DNA from: Jiella avicenniae
GTDB taxonomy: Bacteria > Pseudomonadota > Alphaproteobacteria > Rhizobiales > Rhizobiaceae
DNA: 64,000 bases
Assembly: GCF_021390325.1 (NCBI RefSeq)
Contig: NZ_JAJUWU010000001.1
Coordinates: 1-64,000, forward strand
Direction of reading: 5' to 3'
Shown here: positions 8,811 through 18,846 of the stretch, piece after piece
Position numbering within the stretch: position 1 is the stretch's first letter
Layout of the letters: every line of letters begins with the position of its first letter
Made by a program: the position numbers and the translations under genes
The notes under the pieces: generated by a model
The model's input: the letters and a program-made list of their open reading frames with translations, nothing else
Database searches by the model: none
Told to the model about the DNA's origin: nothing

Positions 8811-9762
8811 GATGACGATGACGACGAGCGAGAACCCGCGCCATTTCCTCGACCTTTCGCAAGTCTCGAAGGGCGACCTCCGGTCGATCATCGACGACGC
8901 CTGCCGACGCAAGCAGCGCCTGCCGGGCGGCGACAAGCCGCTCGCCGGCAAGATGCTGGCGATGATCTTCGACAAACCGTCGACGCGCACGCGCGTTTCC
9001 TTCGACGTCGCGATGCGCCAGCTCGGCGGCGAGACGCTGTTTCTGTCCGGCGCCGAGATGCAGCTCGGCCGCTCGGAGACGATCGCCGACACGGCCCGCG
9101 TCCTGTCGCGCTTCGTCGACGCCATCATGATCCGCACCACCGAGCACGAGCGGCTGATCGAGATGGCGGAGAATGCGACGGTGCCGGTGATCAACGGCCT
9201 GACCGACGACACCCATCCCTGCCAGATCATGGCGGACCTGATGACCTTCGAGGAAAAGCGCGGGCCAGTGAAGGGCAAGGTCTTCGCCTGGTCGGGCGAC
9301 GGCAACAACGTGCTCGCCTCCTTCGCCGAGGCCTCGGCGCGCTTCGATTTCGAGCTCCGGATCGCGACGCCGAGCGGCTCCGACCTCGACGGCCGTTTCA
9401 TCGACTGGGCCCGGGGCGAGGGGGCGAAGATCCTGACGACCGAAGATCCCGTCGAGGCGGTTTCCGGCGCCGATTGCGTCGTCACCGACACCTGGGTGTC
9501 GATGGGGCGCGAGGACCGGGCGCGCGGCCACAACGTCTTCATGCCCTATCAGGTCAACGAGCGGCTGATGGCCCATGCCAAGCCCGAGGCACTGTTCATG
9601 CATTGCCTGCCGGCCCATCGCGGCGAAGAGGTGACGGACGACGTCATCGACGGGCCGCAGTCGGTGGTCTTCGACGAGGCGGAGAACCGCCTGCATGCGC
9701 AGAAGTCGATCCTCGCCTGGTGCTTCGGCGAGGTGACGTCCGGAAGTGCCGCGCATGGCTGA
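8803..9762 (+). CDS. argF: ornithine carbamoyltransferase
   Basis: 319 residues. ArgF joins ornithine and carbamoyl phosphate to give citrulline. The carbamoyl phosphate motif STRTRVSF lies near 61-68, HPCQIMADL near 140 and the ornithine-site motif [11 protein letters not shown] near 267. ATG 8803 overlaps the argD end by 8 bp; ATG codons at 8812 and 8818 are in frame, so the exact start is uncertain by a few residues. The overlap suggests translational coupling with argD. Confidence 0.96.
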   Translation: MHEMTMTTSENPRHFLDLSQVSKGDLRSIIDDACRRKQRLPGGDKPLAGKMLAMIFDKPSTRTRVSFDVAMRQLGGETLFLSGAEMQLGRSETIADTARVLSRFVDAIMIRTTEHERLIEMAENATVPVINGLTDDTHPCQIMADLMTFEEKRGPVKGKVFAWSGDGNNVLASFAEASARFDFELRIATPSGSDLDGRFIDWARGEGAKILTTEDPVEAVSGADCVVTDTWVSMGREDRARGHNVFMPYQVNERLMAHAKPEALFMHCLPAHRGEEVTDDVIDGPQSVVFDEAENRLHAQKSILAWCFGEVTSGSAAHG

Positions 9763-10756
9763 GAACGAACGCGTTCTTTCGGCGAGCGATCTCGTCGGCG
9801 ACGACGCCGTCGTGCCCTTCGCGGTCGAGGCGCTGGATGCGCGCGGCCGCGGCGTGCAACTCGGCTCGATGCTCGACCAGATCCTGGCGCGGCACGATTA
9901 TCCCGAGCCGGTGTCGCGGCTGCTCGCGGAAATGATCGTGCTGACGGTGCTGCTCGGCACCTCGTTGAAGTTCGAGGGCAAGTTCATCGTCCAGACCCAG
10001 ACCGACGGGCCGGTGGACCTCCTCGTCGTCGACTATGCGACGCCGTCGAGCGTGCGGGCCTATGCCCGCTTCGACGAGGATGCGCTTCAAGCCGCCGTCA
10101 CCGCGGGCGCAACGAGTTCGGAGGCGCTTCTGGGCAACGGCACCCTGGCTCTGACGGTCGATCAGGGCGCCTATACCCAGCGTTATCAGGGGATCGTCGA
10201 ACTCGCCGGCCAGGGCATCGAGGCCGTCGCCGAGACCTATTTCCGCCAGTCCGAGCAGATCCCGACCACGGTGAAGCTCGCCGTCGCCAAGATCGCCCGA
10301 CGCGGCGAGAACGGCTTCGTCGAAAGCTGGCGGGCGGGCGGGCTGATCGCCCAGTTCCTGCCGGAGTCGCCCGAGCGCATGCGCATGCCCGACCTTCCCG
10401 GCGGCGACCTGCCGGAAGGCGCGGAGGAATATGCCGAGGGCGACGAGTTCGACGACGCCTGGCTCGAGGTCCGGGCTCTGGTCGACACGGTCGATGCCTC
10501 GGAACTGACCGATCCCGAAGTCGGCGTCGAGCGCCTGCTCTTTCGCCTGTTCCACGAGCGCGGCGTCCGGGTGTTTCCCGCCGACAGGGTGATCGACGAC
10601 TGCTCCTGCTCGCGCGAGCGGATCGGCGAGGTGCTGTCGAATTTCTCCGCCGAGGAAATCGAGGAGAGCATCGAGGACGGCGCCATCAAGGTCACCTGCG
10701 AATTCTGCGGGACGAACTACGAGTTCGATCCGAAGGAATTCCTGCAGGAAGAATAG
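9755..10756 (+). CDS. hslO: redox-regulated chaperone Hsp33
   Basis: 333 residues. Hsp33 is an ATP-independent holdase activated when its zinc-binding cysteines are oxidised. The C-terminal redox switch is intact: CSC at 283-285 and CEFC at 315-318. The N-terminal substrate-binding domain includes [19 protein letters not shown]. The ATG at 9755 lies inside the last codons of argF; a GTG at 9746 is also in frame. Linkage behind argF is conserved in alphaproteobacteria although the roles are unrelated. Confidence 0.95.
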   Translation: MAENERVLSASDLVGDDAVVPFAVEALDARGRGVQLGSMLDQILARHDYPEPVSRLLAEMIVLTVLLGTSLKFEGKFIVQTQTDGPVDLLVVDYATPSSVRAYARFDEDALQAAVTAGATSSEALLGNGTLALTVDQGAYTQRYQGIVELAGQGIEAVAETYFRQSEQIPTTVKLAVAKIARRGENGFVESWRAGGLIAQFLPESPERMRMPDLPGGDLPEGAEEYAEGDEFDDAWLEVRALVDTVDASELTDPEVGVERLLFRLFHERGVRVFPADRVIDDCSCSRERIGEVLSNFSAEEIEESIEDGAIKVTCEFCGTNYEFDPKEFLQEE

Positions 10757-10840
10757 GCGTCGCCACCACGGCCTTGCCGATGTCCGCAGGCCGAGGACGC
10801 TTGCGATCTTTTATTGTGTGTCGGCGATGTCCGGCAGGAT

Positions 10841-10892
10841 GGCGGGGCGGCATTCGCTCCGTCCGAAGCACGGTCAGCACCGCCGCCCCGCC
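10841..10892. terminator. inverted repeat between convergent hslO and cysNC
   Basis: An 11-bp perfect inverted repeat (10841-10851 with 10882-10892, all G/C) lies between the two convergent stops. The 30-nt loop is long and no T-run follows, so a bidirectional terminator role is only suggested by position. Confidence 0.3.
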
Positions 10893-10897
10893 TTCGC

Positions 10898-12787
10898 TCA
10901 GATGTACCCCTGCTCGCGCAGATACTCGACGACCTGGTCGGCGAGTTCCTCCGGCGCGGCCATGCCGCCGGCCAGCGTGATCTCGGCCCGTTCGGGCGGC
11001 TCGTAGGGGCTGTCGATGCCGGTGAAGTTCTTGATCCGGCCCTCGCGCGCCTTTTTGTAGAGACCCTTCGGATCGCGCTTTTCGGCGACGTGCAGCGGCG
11101 TGTCGACGAAGACCTCGACGAATTCGCCCGGCTCCAGCAGATCACGCGCCAGCCGCCGCTCGGAGCGGAAGGGCGAGATGAAGGAGCACAGCACGATGAC
11201 GCCGGCGTCGACGAACAGCCGCGCTGCCTCGGCGACACGACGGATATTCTCCACACGGTCCACCTCGGTGAAGCCGAGATCGCGATTGAGCCCGTGGCGG
11301 ATGTTGTCGCCGTCGAGCAGATAGGTGTGCTTGCCGAGGGCGAAGAGGCGCTTCTCGACGAGGTTGGCGACGGTCGACTTGCCGGCGCCGGAAAGGCCGG
11401 TGAACCAGATCGCCGCCGGGCGCTGGCCCATCGCCTCGCCGCGGCGATGCTTGTCGAGATCGACCGCCTGCCAATGGATGTTCGACGCCCGCCGGAGCGC
11501 GAAGTCGATCATGCCGGCGCCGACGGTCAGATTGGTCAGCCGGTCGATGACGATGAAGCCGCCGGTCTCGGGATTGTCGGCATAGGCGTCGAAGGCGATC
11601 GGCTCGCGGAAGGACAGGTTGACGACCGAGACCTCGTTCAGATCGACCTTCTTGGCAGCCAGATGCTGGAACGTGTTGACGTCGACGTTGTACTTGATTT
11701 CGGTGACGGAGCCGGGCACCGTCTTGGTGCCGATCTTGAAGAGATAGGGGCGGCCCGGCACGAGCGCGTCGTCATGCATCCAGATGAGATGCGCCGAGAA
11801 CTGGTCGGCGACTTCCGGACGCTGGTTGGCGTCGCACAGCAGATCGCCGCGGGAGATGTCGATCTCGTCGGTGAGCGTGATGGTCACCGCCTCGCCGGCG
11901 ATGGCGTTCTCCTTCTCGCCGTCGTAGGTGACGATCGACTTCACCGTGCTCTTGCGCCCGGAAGCCGCGACCACGAGTTCTTCGCCGACGCTCACGGTGC
12001 CCGAGGCGAGCGTGCCGGAATAGCCGCGAAAATCGAGGTTGGGACGGTTCACCCATTGCACCGGGAAGCGCAGCGGCCGCTCGGTCTCGGCCCCGCGCAC
12101 GTCGACCGCCTCGATGTGTTCGAGCAGCGTCGGCCCGTCATACCAGTCGAGATTCGCGCCACGCTGGGTGACGTTGTCACCGAAGCGCGCCGACATCGGG
12201 ATCGGCTGGATGTTCTCGAAGGCGAGGACGTGGGCGAAGGAATTGTAGTCGGCGAGGATCTTCTCGAAGACGTCCTGCGAATAGCCGACGAGGTCGATCT
12301 TGTTGATCGCCAGGACGACGTTCTTGATGCCGAGCAGCGAGGCGATGTAGGAGTGCCGCCGCGTCTGGGTGAGGACGCCCTTCCTCGCGTCGATCAGGAT
12401 GACCGCGAGATCGGCGTTCGAGGCGCCGGTCGCCATGTTGCGGGTGTACTGCTCGTGGCCGGGGGTGTCGGCGACGATGAACTTGCGCTTTTCGGTGGCG
12501 AAGAAGCGGTATGCGACGTCGATGGTGATGCCCTGCTCGCGCTCGGCTTCCAGCCCGTCGACGAGAAGTGCGAAGTCGATGTCCTCGCCGACCGTGCCGT
12601 GCTTGGCGCTGTCCTTCTGCAGCGTCGCCAGCTGGTCCTCGAACAAGAGCTTGGTGTCGTAGAGCAGTCGCCCGATCAGCGTCGACTTGCCGTCGTCCAC
12701 CGAGCCGCAGGTGAGGAAGCGCAGGAGATCCTTGCGCTCCTGGCGCGAGAGATATTCGGCGAAGGCCGCGGGATCGAAATTGTCCAT
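10898..12787 (-). CDS. cysNC: bifunctional sulfate adenylyltransferase subunit 1 / adenylylsulfate kinase
   Basis: 629 residues. The N-terminal two thirds are the CysN GTPase, which powers ATP sulfurylase: [10 protein letters not shown]-loop near 28-36, [12 protein letters not shown] as G3, NKIDLV as G4. The C-terminal third (from about 440) is an APS kinase with its own P-loop GLSGAGKST and the [10 protein letters not shown] motif, making PAPS. This fused form is typical of Rhizobiales (also known as NodQ when tied to nodulation); nothing here points to nodulation. TGATG joins it to the upstream cysD stop, so the two are translationally coupled. Confidence 0.96.
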   Translation of the reverse strand: MDNFDPAAFAEYLSRQERKDLLRFLTCGSVDDGKSTLIGRLLYDTKLLFEDQLATLQKDSAKHGTVGEDIDFALLVDGLEAEREQGITIDVAYRFFATEKRKFIVADTPGHEQYTRNMATGASNADLAVILIDARKGVLTQTRRHSYIASLLGIKNVVLAINKIDLVGYSQDVFEKILADYNSFAHVLAFENIQPIPMSARFGDNVTQRGANLDWYDGPTLLEHIEAVDVRGAETERPLRFPVQWVNRPNLDFRGYSGTLASGTVSVGEELVVAASGRKSTVKSIVTYDGEKENAIAGEAVTITLTDEIDISRGDLLCDANQRPEVADQFSAHLIWMHDDALVPGRPYLFKIGTKTVPGSVTEIKYNVDVNTFQHLAAKKVDLNEVSVVNLSFREPIAFDAYADNPETGGFIVIDRLTNLTVGAGMIDFALRRASNIHWQAVDLDKHRRGEAMGQRPAAIWFTGLSGAGKSTVANLVEKRLFALGKHTYLLDGDNIRHGLNRDLGFTEVDRVENIRRVAEAARLFVDAGVIVLCSFISPFRSERRLARDLLEPGEFVEVFVDTPLHVAEKRDPKGLYKKAREGRIKNFTGIDSPYEPPERAEITLAGGMAAPEELADQVVEYLREQGYI

Positions 12788-13713
12788 CAGAAATAGCCCT
12801 CGCGCTTCTTCTTCTCCATCGATCCGGCCTCGTCGTGGTCGATCAGGCGACCCGAGCGCTCCGAGGTCCGGGCGATCAGCATTTCATGGACGATTTCCGG
12901 CAGCGTGGCGGCCGGCGACTCCATCGCCGCGGTCAGCGGGTAGCAGCCGAGGGTGCGGAAGCGGATCAGCCGCATCTCCGGCGTCTCGCCGGGGGCGAGC
13001 GGCAGCCGCTCGTCATCGACCATGATCAGCATGCCGTCGCGCTCGACCACGGGGCGCTTGGCCGCGAAGTACAGGGGGACGATCGGGATGTTTTCCTTCA
13101 GGATGTACTGCCAGATGTCGAGTTCGGTCCAGTTCGACAGCGGGAAGGCGCGGATCGACTCGCCCTTGCGGACGCGGGCGTTGTAGATGCTCCACAGTTC
13201 CGGCCGCTGGTTCTTCGGGTCCCAGCCGTGATTTTCCGTCCGGAACGAGAAGATGCGCTCCTTCGCGCGGCTCTTCTCCTCGTCGCGGCGCGCGCCGCCG
13301 AAGGCCGCGTCGAAGCCGTATTTGGTCAGCGCTTCCTTCAAGGCGTCGGTCTTCATGATGTTGGTGTAGACCGAGGAGCCGTGGGTGAACGGCGTGACAC
13401 CCTGCTTCACGCCCTCCTGGTTGGTGTGGACGATGAGGTCCATCCGCGCGTCCTCGGCCGCCTGGTCGCGGAAGGCGATCATCTCGCGGAATTTCCAGGT
13501 CGTGTCGACATGCAGCAGCGGGAACGGGGGCGGCGAAGGATAGAAGGCCTTCTTCGCCAGATGCAGCATGACCGAGGAGTCCTTGCCGATCGAATAGAGC
13601 ATCACCGGATTGCGGAACTCGGCCGCAACCTCGCGCATGATGTGGATCGATTCGGCCTCGAGGCGCTGGAGATGGGTGAGTTGGTGTGCCTTGACGGGTA
13701 GCGATGCCGACAT
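12787..13713 (-). CDS. cysD: sulfate adenylyltransferase subunit 2
   Basis: 308 residues. CysD is the catalytic ATP sulfurylase subunit that makes APS from sulfate and ATP. The PP-loop of this ATP-pyrophosphatase family is seen as [13 protein letters not shown] near 40-52; [15 protein letters not shown] and the C-terminal [11 protein letters not shown] are CysD signatures. It shares one base with the cysNC start and follows cysQ by 79 bp on the same strand. Confidence 0.97.
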   Translation of the reverse strand: MSASLPVKAHQLTHLQRLEAESIHIMREVAAEFRNPVMLYSIGKDSSVMLHLAKKAFYPSPPPFPLLHVDTTWKFREMIAFRDQAAEDARMDLIVHTNQEGVKQGVTPFTHGSSVYTNIMKTDALKEALTKYGFDAAFGGARRDEEKSRAKERIFSFRTENHGWDPKNQRPELWSIYNARVRKGESIRAFPLSNWTELDIWQYILKENIPIVPLYFAAKRPVVERDGMLIMVDDERLPLAPGETPEMRLIRFRTLGCYPLTAAMESPAATLPEIVHEMLIARTSERSGRLIDHDEAGSMEKKKREGYF

Positions 13714-13792
13714 CGGTCGATCAGTCCTTCATTCCGGCGATAAGACGGCGGGTTCGAAATCGCCATGGCGCCACGGCGAATGATCGAAACTC

Positions 13793-14602
13793 TCAGAAAC
13801 CATCGTCCGCCAATTTCGTGGCGAGCAGAGGGTCGGCGAAGGCGACGAAGTGCGGATTGGCGAAGTCGACGTCGTCTTCCTGCCGGCGCTTGCCGTAGCG
13901 AAGCGGTGCGCCGTCGAGGGTGGTGACCATTCCGCCGGCGGCCCGAAGCACGGCGTCGCCGGCGGCCGTGTCCCATTCCATGGTCCGGCCGAGCCGGGGG
14001 TAGACGTCCGCCTCTCCCTCGGCGACGAGGCAGAATTTCAGCGACGACCCGCGGGAGACGAAGCGCTCGACGTCGTAGCGCTTCAGCCATTCTTCCGTCT
14101 CGGCAGAGCCGTGCGAGCGGCTGCCGACGGCGACGAGCCGCCGCGGCGCCTTGCGGGCGGCGATCGCCCGACGCTCACCGAGCGTGCCGTCGGCGACCTC
14201 CGCCGTGAAGGCACCTTCGCCGACGGAACCCGCCCACAGCTTGCTGAGGGCGGGGGCGTAGACGACGCCGGCGATCGGCACGCCGTCTTCGACGAGGGCG
14301 ATGTTGACCGTGAAGTCGCCGTTGCGGTTGACGAATTCCTTCGTCCCGTCGAGCGGATCGACCAGAAACAGGCGGTCGGCCTCTTGCGGCACATGGCCGG
14401 CCGAAACGGCTTCTTCCGCGACGACGACGATGTCCGGCGCCAGCTTCGCCAGCAGCGGCTTCAACGCCGCCTCGCATCGGATGTCGGCCTCGGTTACCGG
14501 CGAAGCGTCGGCTTTCGTCCGTGTGTCGAAGGCCGTTCCGTAGATCGCGAGTATCTCTTCGCCGCCCTTCAGGGCAATCGCGGTCAGCTCTGCAAGGGTC
14601 AA
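13793..14602 (-). CDS. cysQ: 3'(2'),5'-bisphosphate nucleotidase CysQ
   Basis: Inositol monophosphatase superfamily. CysQ removes the toxic PAP left after PAPS use, which fits its place ahead of cysD-cysNC. Metal-site motifs are PVTEADIRCE, VVAEEAVSAG, DPLDGTKEF and the late WDTAAGDAVLRAAGG. The start is uncertain. The frame is open to 14767, giving 324 residues, but the first 55 are basic and unlike the family. The TTG at 14602 gives 269 residues, the normal length, though its ribosome-binding site is poor. An ATG at 14722 is the other option. Confidence 0.88.
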   Translation of the reverse strand: MTLAELTAIALKGGEEILAIYGTAFDTRTKADASPVTEADIRCEAALKPLLAKLAPDIVVVAEEAVSAGHVPQEADRLFLVDPLDGTKEFVNRNGDFTVNIALVEDGVPIAGVVYAPALSKLWAGSVGEGAFTAEVADGTLGERRAIAARKAPRRLVAVGSRSHGSAETEEWLKRYDVERFVSRGSSLKFCLVAEGEADVYPRLGRTMEWDTAAGDAVLRAAGGMVTTLDGAPLRYGKRRQEDDVDFANPHFVAFADPLLATKLADDGF

Positions 14603-15030
14603 TGCGGGCTCGCTCGTTCTTACCGAAGAAGGCCGTTCCCTTACGGAAAATCGGCGGAACAGACAACGCCGGCCGTCGGCACGTGGAATTCGCGTCTGCC
14701 GATGTTGCTTTGCAGCACGCATAGCAGATGGTCGCGACCGTGCAAGTCTCGCCCGGCGGCGGAGCATTCAGGCGCGGCCGCGAAAGCTTTGGAGGCGGGC
14801 AGCGGTTGTGTCAAATCGCGCACAGCCGCGGACGAAAACGTCACTGCGCTGATTTGCGGCCTGTACCTGACGGGCCGTTGGGATACTCTTGCGCCCGGAA
14901 CTGCTGCGGGGGCAGCGATACGGCATGTCGAAGCGAGCGCGTCGGGGGACGAGGTCGCTTCGGACGTCGGGGTGAAGCGTGCGGCGCGGGAGCGCCGTCG
15001 CGGACACGTCGATGGAACCGGGGGACTTGA
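14603..15030. other. 428-bp gap between cysQ and the export gene
   Basis: It should hold the divergent promoters of the cysQ group and the Wza-like gene, and perhaps the true cysQ start. Open frames here look like shadows. I found no convincing -10/-35 pair, repeat or hairpin. Confidence 0.4.
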
Positions 15031-16290
15031 ATGACGGCCAGGACGATGGCGTTTGGCGGGATGGCCGGTCGGGCCGGTCCGCATCGGCGTGGCGGGGCCG
15101 GGCTGGTTCTGGCGGTGCTGGCGGCGGGGCTTCTGTCCGGCTGTGCGGCGCTGCCCTCGGCGGGGCCGACGGCCGGCGCCTTCGTCGGCAACGTCGACGA
15201 AAAGGCGGTGCAGTGGCGAGACGGCTATCTCCTCGTGCCGGTCGACGACGCCGTCCTCGCCTATCAGCATGAGGAGCCGCGGCCGAGCTTTCGCGGCATC
15301 GCCAGCCGGTCGCTGCCCTCCGACACCGGCATCGGCGTCGGCGACGTCGTCCAGGTGACGCTGTTCGAGGCCGGCGTCGGCGGGCTGTTCTCCTCGCTGA
15401 ACGCCGGCGGCCAGGGCTCGTCCTCGGTGCACCTGCCCGAGCAGCAGGTCGCCCGCGACGGCTCGATCACCATTCCCTATGCCGGCCGCGTCCGGGTCGC
15501 CGGCTCGACCGCTTCGGCCGTCGAGCAACGCATCGTCGCGGCTCTGAGAGACCGGGCGATCGAGCCGCAGGCCGTCGTCGCCGTTTCGCAGGGCAATTCG
15601 ACCGCGGTGACGGTGACCGGCGACGCGGTGCAGGGCGCCTCGGTGCCGATCCCGGCTTCGGGGCTGAAGATCCTCGACCTGATCGCCCGGGTGGGCGGGC
15701 CGAAGACGCCGATCTACGAGACCGCCGTGTCGCTGACCCGCGGCGGCCGGACGGTGCAGATGCCGTTCTCCGAACTCGTCAACGATCCGACCGAGGACGT
15801 CTATGTGCGGCCCGGCGACGTCGTTCTCCTGACCCGCCAGCCGCGCACCTACGTGGCGCTGGGCGCGACCGGCAAGAGCGACCAGCTGCCGCTGCAGGGC
15901 TACGAGATGTCGCTGGCCGAGGCGCTCGCCCAGGTCGGCGGGCTGAACCCCGCCCTCGCCAACCCGAAAGGCGTCTTCGTGCTGCGCCGCGAGCCGGGGG
16001 CGGAGATGGTCGCCCGCTACGAGGGCCAGGCCTTCACCCGCGCCGCCCCGGGCGAGGACGCCACCCGCCTCGCCGGCGAGATCCCGGTGATCTACCGCTT
16101 CGACCTGCGCCAGCCCTCCGGCCTGCTCCACGCCCAGGACTTCCGGATCCACGACGGCGACATGCTCTATGTCGCGACCGCCCCCTTTGTCCCCGTCAAG
16201 CAGGCCCTCGACGCGCTCAGCGGCGTCGTCACCCCGGCGCTGACGACCGTCAATACCGCCGCCGTCCTGTCGACGCGGCTGAGCAAATAG
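15031..16290 (+). CDS. polysaccharide export outer-membrane lipoprotein, Wza/KpsD family
   Basis: 419 residues. A lipoprotein signal ends in the lipobox LLSGC near residue 36, so the protein is probably anchored to the outer membrane. Poly_export content follows: GIGVGDVVQVTLFEA, DGSITIPYAGRVRVAG, then soluble-ligand-binding-beta-grasp type repeats (TVTGDAVQGASVPIP; YVALGATGKSDQLPLQGYE). These proteins form the outer-membrane channel for capsule or exopolysaccharide. No glycosyltransferase or Wzc gene is next to it, so the polymer is unknown. ATG codons at 15031, 15046 and 15061 are all in frame; 15031 is used. Confidence 0.88.
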   Translation: MTARTMAFGGMAGRAGPHRRGGAGLVLAVLAAGLLSGCAALPSAGPTAGAFVGNVDEKAVQWRDGYLLVPVDDAVLAYQHEEPRPSFRGIASRSLPSDTGIGVGDVVQVTLFEAGVGGLFSSLNAGGQGSSSVHLPEQQVARDGSITIPYAGRVRVAGSTASAVEQRIVAALRDRAIEPQAVVAVSQGNSTAVTVTGDAVQGASVPIPASGLKILDLIARVGGPKTPIYETAVSLTRGGRTVQMPFSELVNDPTEDVYVRPGDVVLLTRQPRTYVALGATGKSDQLPLQGYEMSLAEALAQVGGLNPALANPKGVFVLRREPGAEMVARYEGQAFTRAAPGEDATRLAGEIPVIYRFDLRQPSGLLHAQDFRIHDGDMLYVATAPFVPVKQALDALSGVVTPALTTVNTAAVLSTRLSK

Positions 16291-16392
16291 GACGCGGCGT
16301 CCGGCGCGGTCTCGAAGAACGACATCGAGAGGCCGCACGACAGCCCCGCCTCGGCTCATCATGCCGGGTTGACGGAAGACGACGGAGGCGGC

Positions 16393-16845
16393 TCAGCCCT
16401 TCGCCGGAACGATCGTCACCAGCGCGTCGGACGGATAGACGGATTCGTAGAGCACGCCGTCTCCCGGCATGAAACGCATCACCGTCTCGCCGTGGGTGTC
16501 GGCCATCTCCAGCGTACCGTCGCTTTCGGCCCGCCACTGCGACACGCGCGAAAGCTGCGAAGAGCTGCAGTCGGGCAGCAGCGGCGCGGGCTCGAACGCG
16601 CCCGAGTTCGGCCGGCTTCCGAGGATCTTGCAGCTCTCACCCGATCTGAGATCGATCAGCCGCATGGCGGAAGGCTTGGCGTCGCTCGCCCGGACGGATC
16701 CGACCATCGTCGGATCCACGGTGACGACGCCGGGTCCGACGAGGGGCGCACCGAGGCTGGCGCCCGGCTCCGGAGCTGCCTGGAGCTTGGCGACCAGGAC
16801 GAGAGCCGCGACGCCGGTGCCGAGAACGGTGGCCGTGAAATTCAT
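16393..16845 (-). CDS. AprI/Inh-like secreted protein
   Basis: 150 residues. A Sec signal peptide (about 1-23, LQA cleavage) indicates export. The C-terminal part MRLIDLRSGESCKILGS ... LPDCSSS ... LSRVSQWRAESDGTLEMAD resembles the Inh domain (PF02974), an eight-stranded barrel with one disulfide that inhibits metalloproteases. In Rhizobiales the same fold occurs in Omp19-type envelope proteins, so protease inhibition is not assured. The two cysteines expected for the disulfide are present. The call rests on pattern only. Confidence 0.6.
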   Translation of the reverse strand: MNFTATVLGTGVAALVLVAKLQAAPEPGASLGAPLVGPGVVTVDPTMVGSVRASDAKPSAMRLIDLRSGESCKILGSRPNSGAFEPAPLLPDCSSSQLSRVSQWRAESDGTLEMADTHGETVMRFMPGDGVLYESVYPSDALVTIVPAKG

Positions 16846-17057
16846 GGGCTCATTTCCGTTAAAATTGACTGAACCCGATTATCCACCCGAAAAGCTTAAC
16901 CGAACGTTGAGACTGCGCGGCGATCGTCATCTTTCGTTATGAATTTGGCGTGATCCTTTCCGGCAGAAGCCGCAGGTCGAGGCCATCTTCTGCGCTGGAA
17001 AGCCTTGTGGGAAGGCGTCCGCAAGCCAGGCGCGAAACCCGGGCTTCAAGCGCAGCT

Positions 17058-18077
17058 TCAGTCTTCGCCGGCGGCGCCGCAGGACCGGCGCACCTTCAGT
17101 TCCGGCCTGATCAGCGTCGTGTGCTCCATCGCCGGGGTTCCGCTCAGCCGTTCGAGCAGGGCGCTGGCGGCGCGCTCGCCGACCTCGCTCTGGCCGTTGG
17201 AGACGGTGGTCAGCGGCGGCGTCGCGATGGCCGCCTCCTCGATGTCGTCGTAACCGACGACGGCAATGTCGACGCCCGGCCTGACGCCGCCGCGGGCGAG
17301 GCCGTACATGAGGCCGAGGGCGACGAGATCGGAAAAGCAGACGATCGCCGTCGGGCGTTCGGCGAGAGCCAGGAAAGTCGCGGCGGAATCGAAGCCGGAG
17401 TGGCGGTCGCGCGGGCCCTCGATCCGCCACTCCGGCCGGAATGAGATCTCGGCGCGATGCAGGCCGTCCAGATAGCCCGTCTCCCGCTCCCGGCCGGTGG
17501 AAGTGGCTCTGGTGCCGCCGATCATCGCGATCGACCGGTGGCCGAGCGAGACCAGGTGATCGACGGCAAGGCCTATCCCATAGGCGTCGTCGCCGCGAAA
17601 TCCGTGGACGCCCGCGCCCTCGATCGTGCGGGCGATGAGGATCACCGGCAGGCCGTTCTCCTCGGCAAGGCCGATGTCGGCCGCCGGCGTGCCCAGCGCC
17701 GGCGACAGGATCAGCCCGTCGGCGCCGAGCTGCAGCAGCGTGTCGACGAAGGCGCGCTGCTTCGACAGGTCGTCATGGTGGTTGCACAGGATGAAGGTCT
17801 GGCGGTTCCGGTCGAGTTCGCTCTCGATCGAGCGAAGGATCTCGCCGTAGAAGGGATTCATCACGTCGTGGACGCAGACCCCGACGATTCCCGACCGCGA
17901 GGTTCGAAGCGAGGCGGCGCGGCGATTGTAGATGTAGCCGAGCTCGCGGGCGGCCTCCTTGATCCGCTCGCGGGTCACGTCCGCCACCAGCGGGCTGTCC
18001 CTCAGCGCCAGCGACACGGTCGCGGTCGACAGCCCGAGGGCCTCCGCGATGGTCGACAATTTCACCTTCTGCGCCAC
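17058..18077 (-). CDS. LacI family transcriptional regulator
   Basis: 339 residues. The LacI helix-turn-helix is at the N-terminus (KLSTIAEALGLSTATVSLAL), followed by the hinge helix region and a periplasmic-binding-like sugar domain starting SGIVGVCVHDVMNPFYGE. The C-terminal IAVVGYDDIEEAAIATPPLTTV is typical of the family. No sugar transporter or catabolic gene adjoins it, so the effector and targets are unknown; LacI proteins usually act on neighbouring or own promoters. Confidence 0.93.
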   Translation of the reverse strand: MAQKVKLSTIAEALGLSTATVSLALRDSPLVADVTRERIKEAARELGYIYNRRAASLRTSRSGIVGVCVHDVMNPFYGEILRSIESELDRNRQTFILCNHHDDLSKQRAFVDTLLQLGADGLILSPALGTPAADIGLAEENGLPVILIARTIEGAGVHGFRGDDAYGIGLAVDHLVSLGHRSIAMIGGTRATSTGRERETGYLDGLHRAEISFRPEWRIEGPRDRHSGFDSAATFLALAERPTAIVCFSDLVALGLMYGLARGGVRPGVDIAVVGYDDIEEAAIATPPLTTVSNGQSEVGERAASALLERLSGTPAMEHTTLIRPELKVRRSCGAAGED

Positions 18078-18196
18078 GAACGCCCGATGCTTTCCTTCAA
18101 ACCGATCGGCGATCTATTGCAAAAGCAGCGGGACGCGGGAAGCCCCGGATGTCGGTCGATCCGTCCGCCGCCGCAGATGGCCGGCCGAAACGGCGA

Positions 18197-18225
18197 AAAC
18201 CGCCCCGGGGAGGACGGGGCGGTTT
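18197..18225 (-). terminator. intrinsic terminator of the small Cys-containing gene
   Basis: A 10-bp perfect stem (AAACCGCCCC 18197-18206 with GGGGCGGTTT 18216-18225, 9-nt loop) reads on the minus strand into TTTTCG. It lies about 90 bp past the stop of the gene at 18314-18532. Confidence 0.75.
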
Positions 18226-18313
18226 CCGTGGGCTGGCCGGCCCCTCGTGAGCGGCGGGGAGGGGGACCGGTGACGGGGCATGGCCGGACAGCGGGAAGAC
18301 GGATCGGTTCGGC

Positions 18314-18532
18314 TCAGTGGCAGGACTTGACGCGCTTCCAGACCCAGAGCTTGTTGCCGCACTCGTCGTAGCCGGCGAAGACCTTCTGCTTTTCGACGTG
18401 GCAGACCTTCTCGTAGCGGACGGTGTCGTAGCCGTAGTGCGGCTTGTGCCAGCTCTTGGCACTGGCCGGGGCCGAAAGGGCGGTGCCGGCGACGACGACG
18501 GTGGCGAGGGCGATGAGGGTGTTGCGGATCAT
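18314..18532 (-). CDS. small exported protein with four cysteines
   Basis: 72 residues, not recognised as a named family. The first 25 form a clear Sec signal peptide (hydrophobic core LIALATVVVAGTAL, cleavage after APASA). The mature part of about 47 residues is rich in K, H, Y and W with cysteines in CHVEK, DECGN and a final CH. AGGAG lies 9 nt before the ATG, and the gene has its own terminator, so it is very likely expressed. Two disulfides or metal binding are both possible. Confidence 0.75.
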   Translation of the reverse strand: MIRNTLIALATVVVAGTALSAPASAKSWHKPHYGYDTVRYEKVCHVEKQKVFAGYDECGNKLWVWKRVKSCH

Positions 18533-18846
18533 TGTCGGGCTCTCCTGAGGGTTTGATCGGTGCCGGTCTGTCGACCTTGGCGTCTTGCGTGCCGGTCGTC
18601 TCGACCGATGCCCGACGAGTGAAAAGCCCAGAGCCGATTTTGCGCAGTACCGCCCGAAAAGCCCCTCGGCGGAAAATCGGGCAAGCGTCGGCGGCGCTTC
18701 GAAACCGCGCCTCCCGCGACCGCCGGATGGCCGTTTCGCCGGCCGCTCGTGCGATCACCGAATCTTTTGCCGGCATCGACTAGTCGCCGACCTTGCTTCG
18801 TCGTAATGAACGCTCGGGGCGAAACTGACGTTGGGAGAGTCGATCC
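18533..18846. other. 314-bp divergent gap before the macroglobulin gene
   Basis: It separates the small exported protein (minus) from the alpha-2-macroglobulin gene (plus) and must carry both promoters. Open frames across it have no family features. I see no repeats or strong hairpins. Confidence 0.4.

Noticed and set aside
10898-13713. NodPQ nodulation genes
   Set aside because: The genes are homologous, but cysQ linkage and the absence of nod genes point to ordinary sulfate assimilation.
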